Source of the DNA: Apus apus
Taxonomy: Eukaryota; Chordata; Aves; Apodiformes; Apodidae
Direction of reading: 5' to 3'
Length of the DNA: 64,000 nt
Assembly: GCF_020740795.1 (NCBI RefSeq)
Contig: NC_067282.1
Span: 126,227,132-126,291,131 of the forward strand
Made by a program: the position numbers and the translations under genes. Numbering within the stretch: position 1 is the stretch's first letter; every line of letters starts with the position of its first letter. The notes under the pieces were generated by a model that was not told where the DNA came from, did no database searches, and worked only from the letters and a program-made list of their open reading frames with translations. Positions 38,422-49,000 of this stretch are shown piece after piece.

Positions 38422-41400
38422 TCAGTACAAGGGATCAGAAAGGAAGGATGTTTGTGATGGTAAGATCTATAGAAAGAGTAGAGAAGGAAACCGTGAAGCA
38501 CAGCAAGGGAAGAAGGAAGCTCCTGACAACTTCTTGCTGAAGGCTTGTTGTCAATGAAAATCCTGAAGCTCATGGCAAAATGACCAATGAAATAGCACAG
38601 AGCTCACTGCTTGCCTCTTCTCACGCTCAGTTATTCACAAATGTTGAACTGATTGGAAGGAGCTGAGCATGTATTAATTAGTTTCATGGACTCCCATAGG
38701 TTTTTTTGTGACTGGAAGACTGTCTGCTCTCTAAGCACTGGCTTGTTGATTTGGGCTAAAGAATTCCCTATTCTTGCAGAGTCAAAAAGAGGTGGATCAT
38801 GTCCAGGCTCCTGTACTTTGCAGTATTTCCACTTCTTCAAAGTCAGACATGAACCTTCCAAAACTGGGGACAGATCTGACACTTGAAAATGACAGGCCTT
38901 GATCTGACACTTGAAACAGGCCTTGTCACTAACAACTTAAGCAGAACCAGTAGAACAACTGCAGGATAGGGCCAGACCTCAGCTATTAATGGAGCCCAAC
39001 AAGCACTGAGAAGTGGGTCCCAAGAAACTACATTTCAGCCTCAATTCACATGGCCAATAGTGCTGCATTATTGACCTGATATACTGAAACATCTTACAGT
39101 TCATTAATTTCTCATCACTCATATCTAACTTAATGCCCAGTTACTTTGGGGATACATGAAGGCCAAGGAGACAAAGACAGATAGGGAAATAAATAATCTG
39201 GCATTTAAATGCCTCTCCAAGACTTTCATAAATAGTATGCCCCAGAATTACTTACCTGTCTTCTGAAATGCAGTAATCTCTGGGGTGAAATGCCTCAGGA
39301 GATTTTAATTTCTAGGAAGTCTGATTTTGTGTCTCATCCAAAATACTATGCTACCATCACTACAGAATCCTTGGTAAGTTAGTGGGATCAGTACTAACCT
39401 GGAGGAGAGATTTTGCTGAATCACTGTCACTGCTTCTGATCTTAGGTAAACACCTACTGGAAGCAGGATCAGTGCAGCTGAAGGGAACATCTGTGTGGAA
39501 GTGTTACCTTCATGAGTCACCAGTGCTATTTAGTGCAGCACAGTTCTCCTTCACACCAGACTGTGGCACCCATACCTGACATTTTAGACAGAAGAGTTTC
39601 ACCTTGAGTCATCTGCTGTAGATATTCCCAAGTTGCCTCTGCTGAAGAGGGATGGCTGCATGCAAAGCAGAAGACAGCGATGTGAGTGAGACTGGAAGGC
39701 ACAGAAATATGCTAGTTATTGATATCTCCCAGAAATGACGGCTGTCCAACTGTCTTGGTTACTGTCATGAAGCAAGGATAGGAAAAAAATAACAAGATTC
39801 TCTTCCATCCCCAAAAGCAAAACCGGTTAAATAGTTGTGGATCCGGTACACTGACAAACAGTAGAGCTTAGAGGAGCGCCTTCATTTCCGATGAGGGCCT
39901 CCAGACAGAGCCAGAGCTCTCGAAGAATATTCTTGCACTGCAAGAGAAAGAAAGGGGCTTCGCAGGCCGGTGTGCTGCAGCTCCCTCCGGCGTTCACAGC
40001 GGGCACGACCGCCAGTTATTTCACGGCAGTTTGCCTGGCATTTAAAATACTGAGCTGCTTCCCAGCCAGCGATTCCATGGCCAGAAGAATTCCTGTATCT
40101 GCTCCAAGCTCTCCGAACACAGGGGTGCTGCTAACACAAGTGGTCTGCCTGTACTGAGCAGCTAGGGGAGGACACAGCCTTCCAGTTTGAAAAAAAATAA
40201 TATAAAGCTCAAAAGCAATCAGAAGAAGCCTTTCTCAGGACTAGAGGAGAATCCTGCGCTCTGTGGGAGATAGTGATACATCAGTACATTGCTAAACCAA
40301 AACATACAGCATCAATGAAAGTTTCCAAATAAACGTGTTCAGAATTCATAAGGCCTTAAAGATACTTTAGCTATCCAGTTAAGCAGTAACAGGGGCTTAA
40401 ATGACAACACAAAGGGACAAAGAAAAACAAAAAATTAACCAAACAGTGTGGAAACCTGTGATCCAAACATACAGCTATGTGGACTTCCTGAAAAAGCCTG
40501 AGAGGATTCCTAAAACAGGAGTGTGTCTATATCTTTCATCACTTTCATTTGGTTGCATAACCACCTTTTGATGATTTTTCGTAGACTGAGTGTTAACCAG
40601 TCTCTCTCTGAAAGTGGGAATTGTGATGTCTCACTCCAGTGAAATCGAGGCATCATGCTTTTGTCCAAAAGGCAGGGAAATGCCTAGGTTTCCCTGTCTC
40701 CTCTTCTGGTACTTCCAGCACACGTGTTTCCCTCACAAGTCCCAGGAGGACCAGAAACACAAAGGAGCCGTTATTCTTTCTTTTCTCTGGAGCATTGCTA
40801 CAATCGATGCTCAGCCACTGTTAGGTAGGAAGTTGTGGCTTCAGGTAGTCACATTTGGGTAACACTCTTCTGGGCCTCTTGGGACAGTGAGAACATAGTC
40901 AGGATTTAATTAGTGACTGTGTACAAGGTATTACAGAGTTTTACTCCTAGTCTGCAATTTGTTGAGAACCAACGAGGGTTACCTAGCTACTAGGATTACG
41001 CCTTAGGGGACACAGCTTTCCCCTATGAGGTTCTCTTTCATTGCTTTCATTGCTGGAGGGAGCTTGTGTAATTTCCTAGCTTTCTCCTCCAACATCCTTG
41101 GCTTCAGGACTGAGATTGTGCCTTGAAGCTCACACAAAGGGCACGATCCAGCCAGCGCTTCCTCAGACCCAGAGGAGTAATTCCAGGAGCAGCAAAGGGA
41201 AAAGAAAGTCTCTGAGAAAGCAGCAGGAGGCAGGGCATCGTGAGGCTGTTGGAGAAAGGGTTAGGGGAGAGCAGCTATTCCAGTGGGGCTGATTCATAAA
41301 ACAACATGCTTGGAGGCAAAGCAGCACAACGTAGTCTGAAGGGTGGCACAGTGAGGGGCAGATCTCATTCTTCCTCTTCCTCTTTCAGTATATGTCTCTC

Positions 41401-41540
41401 CCATTTTCCTGCCTTTTTTTTTTTTTCCCCTACCCTGCACACATTTTCCCTATTCCTCACCTTTCACAGGCTGCCCAGAATGGCAGTGGCTGTTCCCGCT
41501 CCCTCCTGCACACAAGCCCGCTCCTGAGGTGAGCAACATC
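38422..41540. other. Intergenic stretch without a recognised gene
   Basis: No exon, element or notable repeat recognised between the solo LTR and the C-rich minisatellite upstream of MFAP5. Confidence 0.5.
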
Positions 41541-41770
41541 CCATCCCCATCTCAGTCCTATCCCCATCTCCATGACCATCCAGTGCCCACCTCCACCCCA
41601 TCCACACCCCCATCGCATCTTATCCCCATCCCATTCCCATCCCATCCTTATTCCATTCCCGTCCCATCCCCAATCCCATTCCAATCGCAACCCTATCCCT
41701 ATTCCCATCCCCAACCCACCCTCATCCTCATTCCACCCGCATCCCACCCCCATCCCCAGTCCCATCCCGC
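41540..41770. repeat. C-rich minisatellite (CCCATCCCCAT-like)
   Basis: About 230 bases of irregular tandem units of five to eleven bases: CCCATCCCCAT, CCCATTCCCAT, CCAATCCCATT and variants. The plus strand is pyrimidine-rich with regular C runs and the minus strand has matching G runs (GGGATGGGG), so a G-quadruplex or i-motif is possible. It abuts a small CpG-rich patch, about 1.3 kb upstream of the MFAP5 start codon. Long open frames here reflect the repeat. Confidence 0.9.
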
Positions 41771-42100
41771 CGGGAGGCACCGCCCCGAGCCCCGCGCTTG
41801 CAGTGCGGCGATGTCACCGCTGCTGCCGCCCGACGGGCTGCCCGCCCGCGCTCCGCCGGCCCCCGCCTCCCCTTCCCGCCCGGCCCAGGCTCCCGCTGCA
41901 GGCCGGGCCACCGGCCTCTGGCTCCTCCTACATCCCGGAGGGTCGGATGGGCCCGGACGTCGCATGCCGGGCCCCCCCTCTCCCGGCGCAGCATCGCGGA
42001 CCGGGCGGGCCGTGTGCCCGGAGCGGGACAGGCTGGGGCACCGTCGGGGCAGTGAGAGGCTGCCCGGCACCGTGGCAAGCCCAGCACGTCGTGTGGAGGA
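41770..42100. promoter_or_regulatory. Small CpG-rich patch upstream of MFAP5
   Basis: About 330 bases with high GC and many CpG, next to the minisatellite. It could be a promoter or enhancer for MFAP5 or for a transcript on the other strand. No core promoter element stands out. Confidence 0.45.
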
Positions 42101-42446
42101 ACAGGCGTGCGGGGTCTGCAGAGTCCGTGTGGCAGAGGCAGGCAGGGAAACAGCAGGAAGACCGAAGGCCTGGGGTGGGAAGGCAGCAGCTGAGGGGGAA
42201 ACGAGGCCAGATGTGGTGGCGTAAGAAGAGGGCCTGCGTGGGAGGGCAGCACGAACCGGGACACGAGTGTGTAACTGAGAAACAAGAATCCGTCCCTGGT
42301 GCTGGGCCATCCTGGGGGAATGGGAGGAGCGGGCTCCCATCGGAGGATAATAAACTCTGGAATGAGGGTGTGGGCTGATGCTCCTCAGTTCCCCCCTCAT
42401 TCCAGATGCATGATGACACCACGTCTCACCATCTTGCTGGCTTCTC

Positions 42447-42482
42447 CTTTCTCCTTTTTTTTTTTTTTTTTCATTTTTTTTT
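42447..42482. repeat. Poly(T) tracts
   Basis: Two T runs separated by CA, between the CpG patch and the predicted MFAP5 promoter. Confidence 0.8.
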
Positions 42483-42529
42483 CCCCCTAAAAAAATAGTA
42501 TTTTTAAGACAACCAGAAGCAGAATGTGT

Positions 42530-42600
42530 TCTGGGTGTGGCTGCATGCGATTTACCCAATAGCCAAACTGGGGGGATTGCTTAAGGGGAAAGACAAAGCA
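42530..42600 (+). promoter_or_regulatory. MFAP5: Possible MFAP5 core promoter
   Basis: Contains GGGTGTGGCTG (CACCC-type), an ACCCAATAGCC CCAAT box near 42,555 and TTGCTTAAGGGG, a weak TATA-like site about 25 bases later. These lie just upstream of a strong donor-bounded candidate noncoding exon. The spacing is sensible, but this is inference only. Confidence 0.35.
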
Positions 42601-42635
42601 TCTGCTGCTGAAGGGAGCGGAGACCAAGAACTGCA
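42600..42635 (+). other. MFAP5: Candidate MFAP5 noncoding first exon (3' part)
   Basis: GACCAAGAACTGCA is followed at 42,636 by GTAAGTGG, a near-perfect donor. The MFAP5 start codon lies only two bases inside the next exon (acceptor at 43,021-43,022), so a noncoding first exon must exist upstream, and this is the best nearby donor. The 5' end is not defined. Confidence 0.4.
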
Positions 42636-43022
42636 GTAAGTGGTGGGGACCCTATCTTTTCTCAGTGCTCCTCAAGAGAATTTGGAAGTGGAAAAGAGTA
42701 GGTGAAGATAACAAGGGGAGACTTTTCTTTGCATGCTGGGAGGTGTGTGTGTGAAGGGGGGTGTAGCCACCTGGATGATAAAAGAGATGGAGACTGGAGA
42801 AAGGAGGTGGAGGGAGAAGGAAAGCAGATGTTCAGATGTTTAGTTCAAAATGTTTCAGAAACACATGGAAAACTGGCCAGTGAGACAGGTGGGAGGGAGA
42901 CCGGGAGGATCAAATGGTCTTGAATGGAAAACAGAGGCAGTGAGCAAAAAGTGTCTGTGCTACAGGGATGGATATCCCTGTTCCTTAGCTTTCCTCTGAC
43001 TCCTGTCTCCTCCACTCCTCAG

Positions 43023-43085
43023 GGATGAAGACCTCTGGAGCTTGTATACTGCTGTGTCTCTTAGCACTCTCCCTGTCCCCAGCTG
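43023..43085 (+). other. MFAP5: MFAP5 coding exon 1 (signal peptide)
   Basis: Acceptor CTCCACTCCTCAG ends at 43,022, and two bases later is ATG. The exon encodes [20 protein letters not shown], a standard hydrophobic signal peptide, and ends GCTG before GTGAGT. The start is fixed by the closeness of the acceptor. Phase 1 at its end. Confidence 0.93.
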
Positions 43086-46000
43086 GTGAGTTCTTATGCC
43101 AAGGGGAGGATTTCTTCCCCACCCTGGCTCCATGGCGTTTCGTACACAGGCTAATGTACAATGGCCTAAGGAGAAAGACAGATAAATGTAGATGGATAGT
43201 GAAGGGGGAAGGACGGAAGAGGAAAGGCAAGGTGGATATAGGGTTGTAAGGGAAAAAGAAGGAACTGGGGACTATTTCCTTCCCATATGTGCTCACTCTT
43301 CAGTAAGTACTGGGAGTCTCAAGAGACAGAGGTCCACAGCCTCCACTGCAGGGATGTTTGGGTGGGCAAACCAGCCAGGTCCAGTGTAGAAAGAGGGCTA
43401 GCTGTGCTTTATGCTTAATATACACTGCTGTACCACATGTGTTTGCTTGATCTGCGGAGCGTTTCCCAGTGCTCCACAGATCATTTGCTATCAGTAGTGG
43501 TTCCTGGTGGAATTGCCCTATTCCAGGCCACTCGGCTGCTGGGAGGTTTTGTAGTTTGTACAAAGTGTAGCTGTTTTGAGAAACCTAACCTCTGTAGTTC
43601 GATCCACTCTCTGCTTTTGTTGTTGTTGCTCTTTTCTGCTGCTCCACTTCTTTGTTTGCTTGGAGTCACTTTGGCAAAAATTCAGGTGGGATCAAATTTG
43701 TTTAAAAAAACCCCAAAACACATACACAAAAAAAAAAACAAAACAAGGGCTGTGTCAGACATTATAATCAGAAAACACAAGACAGACATAAAAAGAAGAT
43801 TCATTTCAGTGAAGAGAAAGAGCTTTGCTCAGGAAAACTGTATGTAGGAGACAGATGACTGAACCTATCCCATTCAGATCAGGTAATTTCCAACTGCTCC
43901 CCTTGGTCCTACCCTCATGCTGAAGCCTTATTCTGCTCCCAAAAGCACTTTTTCCTGTAAAGGTGCACATGGAAGTTGTCATGTTTATGACTGTGAAGCA
44001 GGGATGTGAGGCATCCAAGAGATGATCTTGTAGGTGATCTGCAAAGTTAGAGGCAGAAACAAAATGCTGTGATTTTTATAATGCATGAAGGAGGTCTGAA
44101 AGGAGTATTTCTTACTTTTGTGTATTTTATTTTAGCTTCTCTGGGGCTTTCTAGTTATCAAATAAGGAGGGGAGGAAAAAAAAAAAAAAGCTAGAGAAAG
44201 CTGACTTACCAGTGTTAGAAAAAAGGAGAGGAGCTGTCCCCCTTTTTCCATATGTTTCAAATCTGAAATGCTTTCAGAATTTGTGTTTTGCCTTTTCTAT
44301 GAGAAACAAATTAGAAAGAAATTGCTCGATATAATTTTTCTCCTCTACTTGTTACCATTAAGGGATTAACCAGAACATGGAAAGTTTTGGGCAGCACTAC
44401 ATCATGCGCTTAAGTAATTTTACATGTCTGGCTCTCCCTAGATCAGTCACCAGCAGCTGAGCCCTTGCTGGCAGCTGGGTGGGGAGGGTAATGGCAGGGT
44501 CCAGCAACTCCCGTGATGCTGCAGAGCAGGATTATATAGAGGTCCCAAGAGTCCTTCTGCAGCCAGCACGTAAGTGCTCTTGGAATGAGGAAGAATGAAG
44601 ACAAAAGTTCCAGACTTGATAGTTTTTACCCACATAGTGCTCCCACTAAGAGAAAGCTAAAGGCTGAGTTCATAAGACATAGCAGGGTGTACTGTTTTTT
44701 TGGCCTGGTCCTGCACACATCCCTGCAGTGCCCCAGATCACAGGTTTTCTCCTGCCAACTCCTTCCTTCATCCCACCCCAGTTGTGCAGACATTTCCCTC
44801 CGTTGTGGCTAGCAGGAAATATTTTCCTATTCCTGTCTGCTGTAGGAAGCAGCTCTCTCACCCTTTATATTTGGACAAATGAACACTCTAGCTCAGTTTC
44901 AGTTTCTTCTCCTCCACGTAGCATGTAGAGCCAAGCCTTCATCGTTCTCCTTTCTACAGTGTCACCAGGGATGAGAGGGGAAAGATCTTCAGCTCTGTAC
45001 TCTGTACCCAGGCAGGATGATGGACCAGATAATTATTTGTCTAAGGACCTACAAGATCTGCAATCTGTTTCTTACTGTGCCAGTTACTCAGTCTGTGGCC
45101 CCAAGCAAATAATCACCATGACTCATCTTCTTCTTTTATAAAACAAAGGCAGGGATTTTGACCAATCTCCAGACCAGGGAGGCAACATGCAATTTGTTTT
45201 CAGATGCATCAAATGGGGTTTCAGAAATGCAAAGTCCAGTAGTAGATCTGGAGGTATTTACTATCTTGTCTCTGCCTAGCCTTTGACCCTGGTGGAAGCA
45301 GCTGGGATAGCATCAGGAGCTGATGTATGCACAAGTCTTTAAAGAACAAACCCAGGCAGCAGTGGAGGCTGAGGCACAGAGGAGAGCGTTTCTCCTTCAA
45401 CAGAGGGCAGCGGTGTCTCCTGAGCAGATAAGGATTTCATAAAAACTTCACAAAGCCCGCTGGCTGTAGGAATGCTCTGTCTGTCCTTTCTTCACTCTTC
45501 TCTTTTCTTTGGCAGACTGGTTTCCTTGGGTGGTCAATGGGCAAGAACTGGAAAGTGCAACTGGTAAGTATTACAGACATGTTATGTGCTAAAGACTGTT
45601 CATGTGACCCAGTTCTGCATAGTTATAGCCTGTTTAATTGCAAATGCTGTTCTTTGTTTCCCTGTCTCTGACACTGAGCATGTGAAGATTAAACAAGCCA
45701 TCCAAGATAACCTGCTAAGTGTTGTGTGTTCATTACAAATAATTCAGTAGTGCTGGGGTCCTGAACACTTAGCTGAAGCTCATGAAGTTATATTCACTGT
45801 CAAAGGCTGTGGGAGATCCACGAGAGCTGATAACTCTTCAGCCATTAGATGCTCCGGGAACTCTACCACTGCTTAGGAAAAATCCCAAGAAAAAGGGTGC
45901 ACAAATGGGATGGTGCTTTAGCAGTGAGGCCACTGAGAAAGGATATTGACAGGTATTCATACTGACTGTGTTGTTGAGGGTGAATTGCTTTATCCCCCTG

Positions 46001-49000
46001 GAACTTTTTCCATTTCTGTGACATGATAGGATAGAATGAACACATTTGCATAATGCTTCAGCACCAAGAAGAACCACAAGGGTCTGCTTTTTCTTGGACT
46101 GTAGCGCCTAGCTGAGCCATCAGACATCTCCCAGTTGTGATCCTGTCATGTGCAATACCTGGGTCATCCCAGGAAGCTTTTCGCAGGCCAGCCCAATATG
46201 AGTCCATCAACCTTCCCTTCAGACTTTATCCCTCCATCACAGCTACCCCAGCTTTGCCATCAGTTGACTTTTAAAGAAAATAATCTGTTAATTAATTTCT
46301 GCAGTCAAGGTTAGGTTTTGGAGTTGCCTACTTCCTTCTCTGCAGTGGATGCCTCATCTGTCTGTCCTCCTCCTGTGGGAGCCATCAGCACCTTCATTTC
46401 AGACATCTTTCTTTCCCATTGAGATGCTTACAGTGGCCATATCTGAGAAGGCAGAATATGAATCCAGGGTTCAGTAAGGGCTGATGTAGTACATGCACCA
46501 AGAAGTCCAGCCCCAGGCCAGTCACTAAAAAGGTGTATGGATATGGGTGGCATAGGGTAACTGTGTTTGTTCATGTATTTACTGGATCGGATCCCGTTCT
46601 GCAGTTAGGCTACCATGGTGGCCAAGGTAGTTCAAGCTGGCTATGGCTAGCTGTGTAAGGGATCACAAAGTAAAGACAAGCTCTCTCAAGGATGTTCTCT
46701 CTTTTCCAGGTGAAGTTAGCACTGACTCTCTTATCAACACCCCAGGTAAGCTCCTATCTCTTGGCAACTTCAGGCTACTTTTCCCCTTTACACCTGCCTA
46801 CACAGCCCCAGCAATTATCCATCATGCTCATAAACTCCCCTTCCCCACTTTTGACACTCAACAATGCTCTTACAGCATTTCAGCTTATCTGAAAGTCTTT
46901 TCTGTGGCCTGTGCAGCTCAGACATTAATTTGGGGTGGCATGTTCTCCAAGAAAATGCCAATCTCACCTGTGTACTAGGGCTCTCTGAAGCTGTTTGCAC
47001 TGCAGGACACGATGAAATCCAAAGCTCACGTCACCTGGGCTTCCAGAAACATTTGCAGGGAGGAAGAGATGAAATGACAAGGGAGAGAAATTGGTTGGGT
47101 TCACCAGTTAACTGGGCAGCACTTGGACCGAGGTTGTGTCCCTGTCTGCTCACAGCTGTCAGTCATGCTTGAATGCTCAGGCAACAGAGGTGGCAAACCC
47201 CCCCCGAAAGAAAATATTAGAGCAAACCCTGAGCAGTGGTGGGATGGAGAGGTGGAAATACTGATATTTTAGTGCTGTCTTCCCTGCTGTGCTTGCAGCT
47301 ATGTCACTGGGGGGTAGCAAAACATACATGAAATGTAGGGTAGGTCGTGGACATTTGAAGATGAGCAGTTGTAGCATGCAGTGTTCTTCCTTGGAGAGCA
47401 AAACCTTGCTGTGGAGATAGCAGAGCACATGTGAGGTAGCCTAATCCTGCTGGACTCAGAATGAGGAATGGAGGAGAGGGCCAGAGCCTCAAAGAGGATC
47501 CTCCCCACTTTTTCCATAGGAGTCCTGTTTTGAATCCAGCACCACTGGCCTCAGCCATGGTTTCTCTCTCTGCTGGTGCAGTCTCTCAAACACATCCACT
47601 CTGAGGTGGGGGAGAACCAGGCAGGGCAGGGAGAGGGAGAATACATCTGGTTGATGATACAGTTCAAAAGACAAAGAAGAAGCAGCTGTGCTTGACTGTT
47701 GCTTGGAAGTGTGTTGTGTGTGTAGGAGAGTTCATCTGAGAGTGGTGTCCCCCTCTCTAGGACACCAGTTCCATGGTCTCTTCTCTGCCCTGTGACTCTT
47801 CTCATCAGCTGGCTGGAGTATTGTGGGTCAAGCCGACCAGCTGTCATGGAACAACAATGGAGGAGAAAAGTGTACACAATATTGTGTACACAAGGTGCAT
47901 GATCCTCTGGTGGGGGGATGGGAGGTGAAAGCAACCTATATCAGTCTTGAGGTCAGTGTATGAGACCTGACAGTCTGTAGGAGGGTAGATAAGATTTGCT
48001 GGACCAGACTGACAATGGCTAACCTACAGCTAAAACTGAAAAGACTAAATATGAAGCCTTTACAGTAGACTTGGGCTTGAAAATGCTTATTGTTGATGCA
48101 TTAAGAAGAAACTCTTCACAAAAGACATGCTGTGGGACCCATCTCTGCTCTACAGCGTCCCATCAGCTCTAGGACATCCAGCATATATGCAGGGAAAGCC
48201 TGCAGATACTCTGACAAGTCAGATAACATCATGATCGCCATTGTCTATGAACCAGATGGGGGATGGCTACTGGTCAGGAGTGGTCAGCAATCAGCAGAAC
48301 TGTGGGAGGGGGAAAGAGGCTGAAAGCTCAATGAAGAGCTATCCAAACATCTTCTCTTTTTTCAGCTGCAGCTGTCACACCACCTGTGCTTCTTAGTCCT
48401 CGTGAGTTTATTCTCAGTTCACAGCCAAATGTTGTGGACCCCTCTTCCCTCTCCTTGCCCAGTCCCTTGCACACCCAGAATTTTGTCTTCCCTGCCCCTA
48501 ATCATGGCACCAATGCCCAAGACTTCTCTCTATGCCTGTCTGCTTTGCCTGTGCTTCTGGCTGACTCTAAGGCATGTGAACATGAAGAACAGAAGCCCTC
48601 TATAACTGCTCATGAAAATTGTGTATGACAGTCAGGCCTCCAAATTCCTTTCCAGTTTGTCACTGGGTAAATAATGAAATTATGTATTTGGGTTGATTTA
48701 TCAGAGGGAACAAGAAACCATCCACCTTTTGACCTCTTGTCATGTACAAGGGGTTCATGACCAGCAGTCTGGGCGTACTGTTTCTTAAAAGAGTCACTCA
48801 CTATTCCTTAGAAAGAAGCAGTTGCAGGCTCCTTTGCTTCTTGCCTAGACTGATGGCAATGGCAGCAATGAAATACATTTACCTGACCTTTTGAATTATA
48901 AGACAAGAGGCCCTGACAGTGTAAGTTTAAACAGCAGTGGTAATGTTTCATAGTAAAGCTTGGATGGATTTTTAGTATTGTTGGCTGTGTAGCTGGCACC

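Noticed and set aside
41529-42559. Open frames of 231, 268 and 286 codons
   Set aside because: They translate the C-rich minisatellite (Pro/His/Ser or Gly/Trp/Met repeats) and the CpG patch on both strands; not protein genes.
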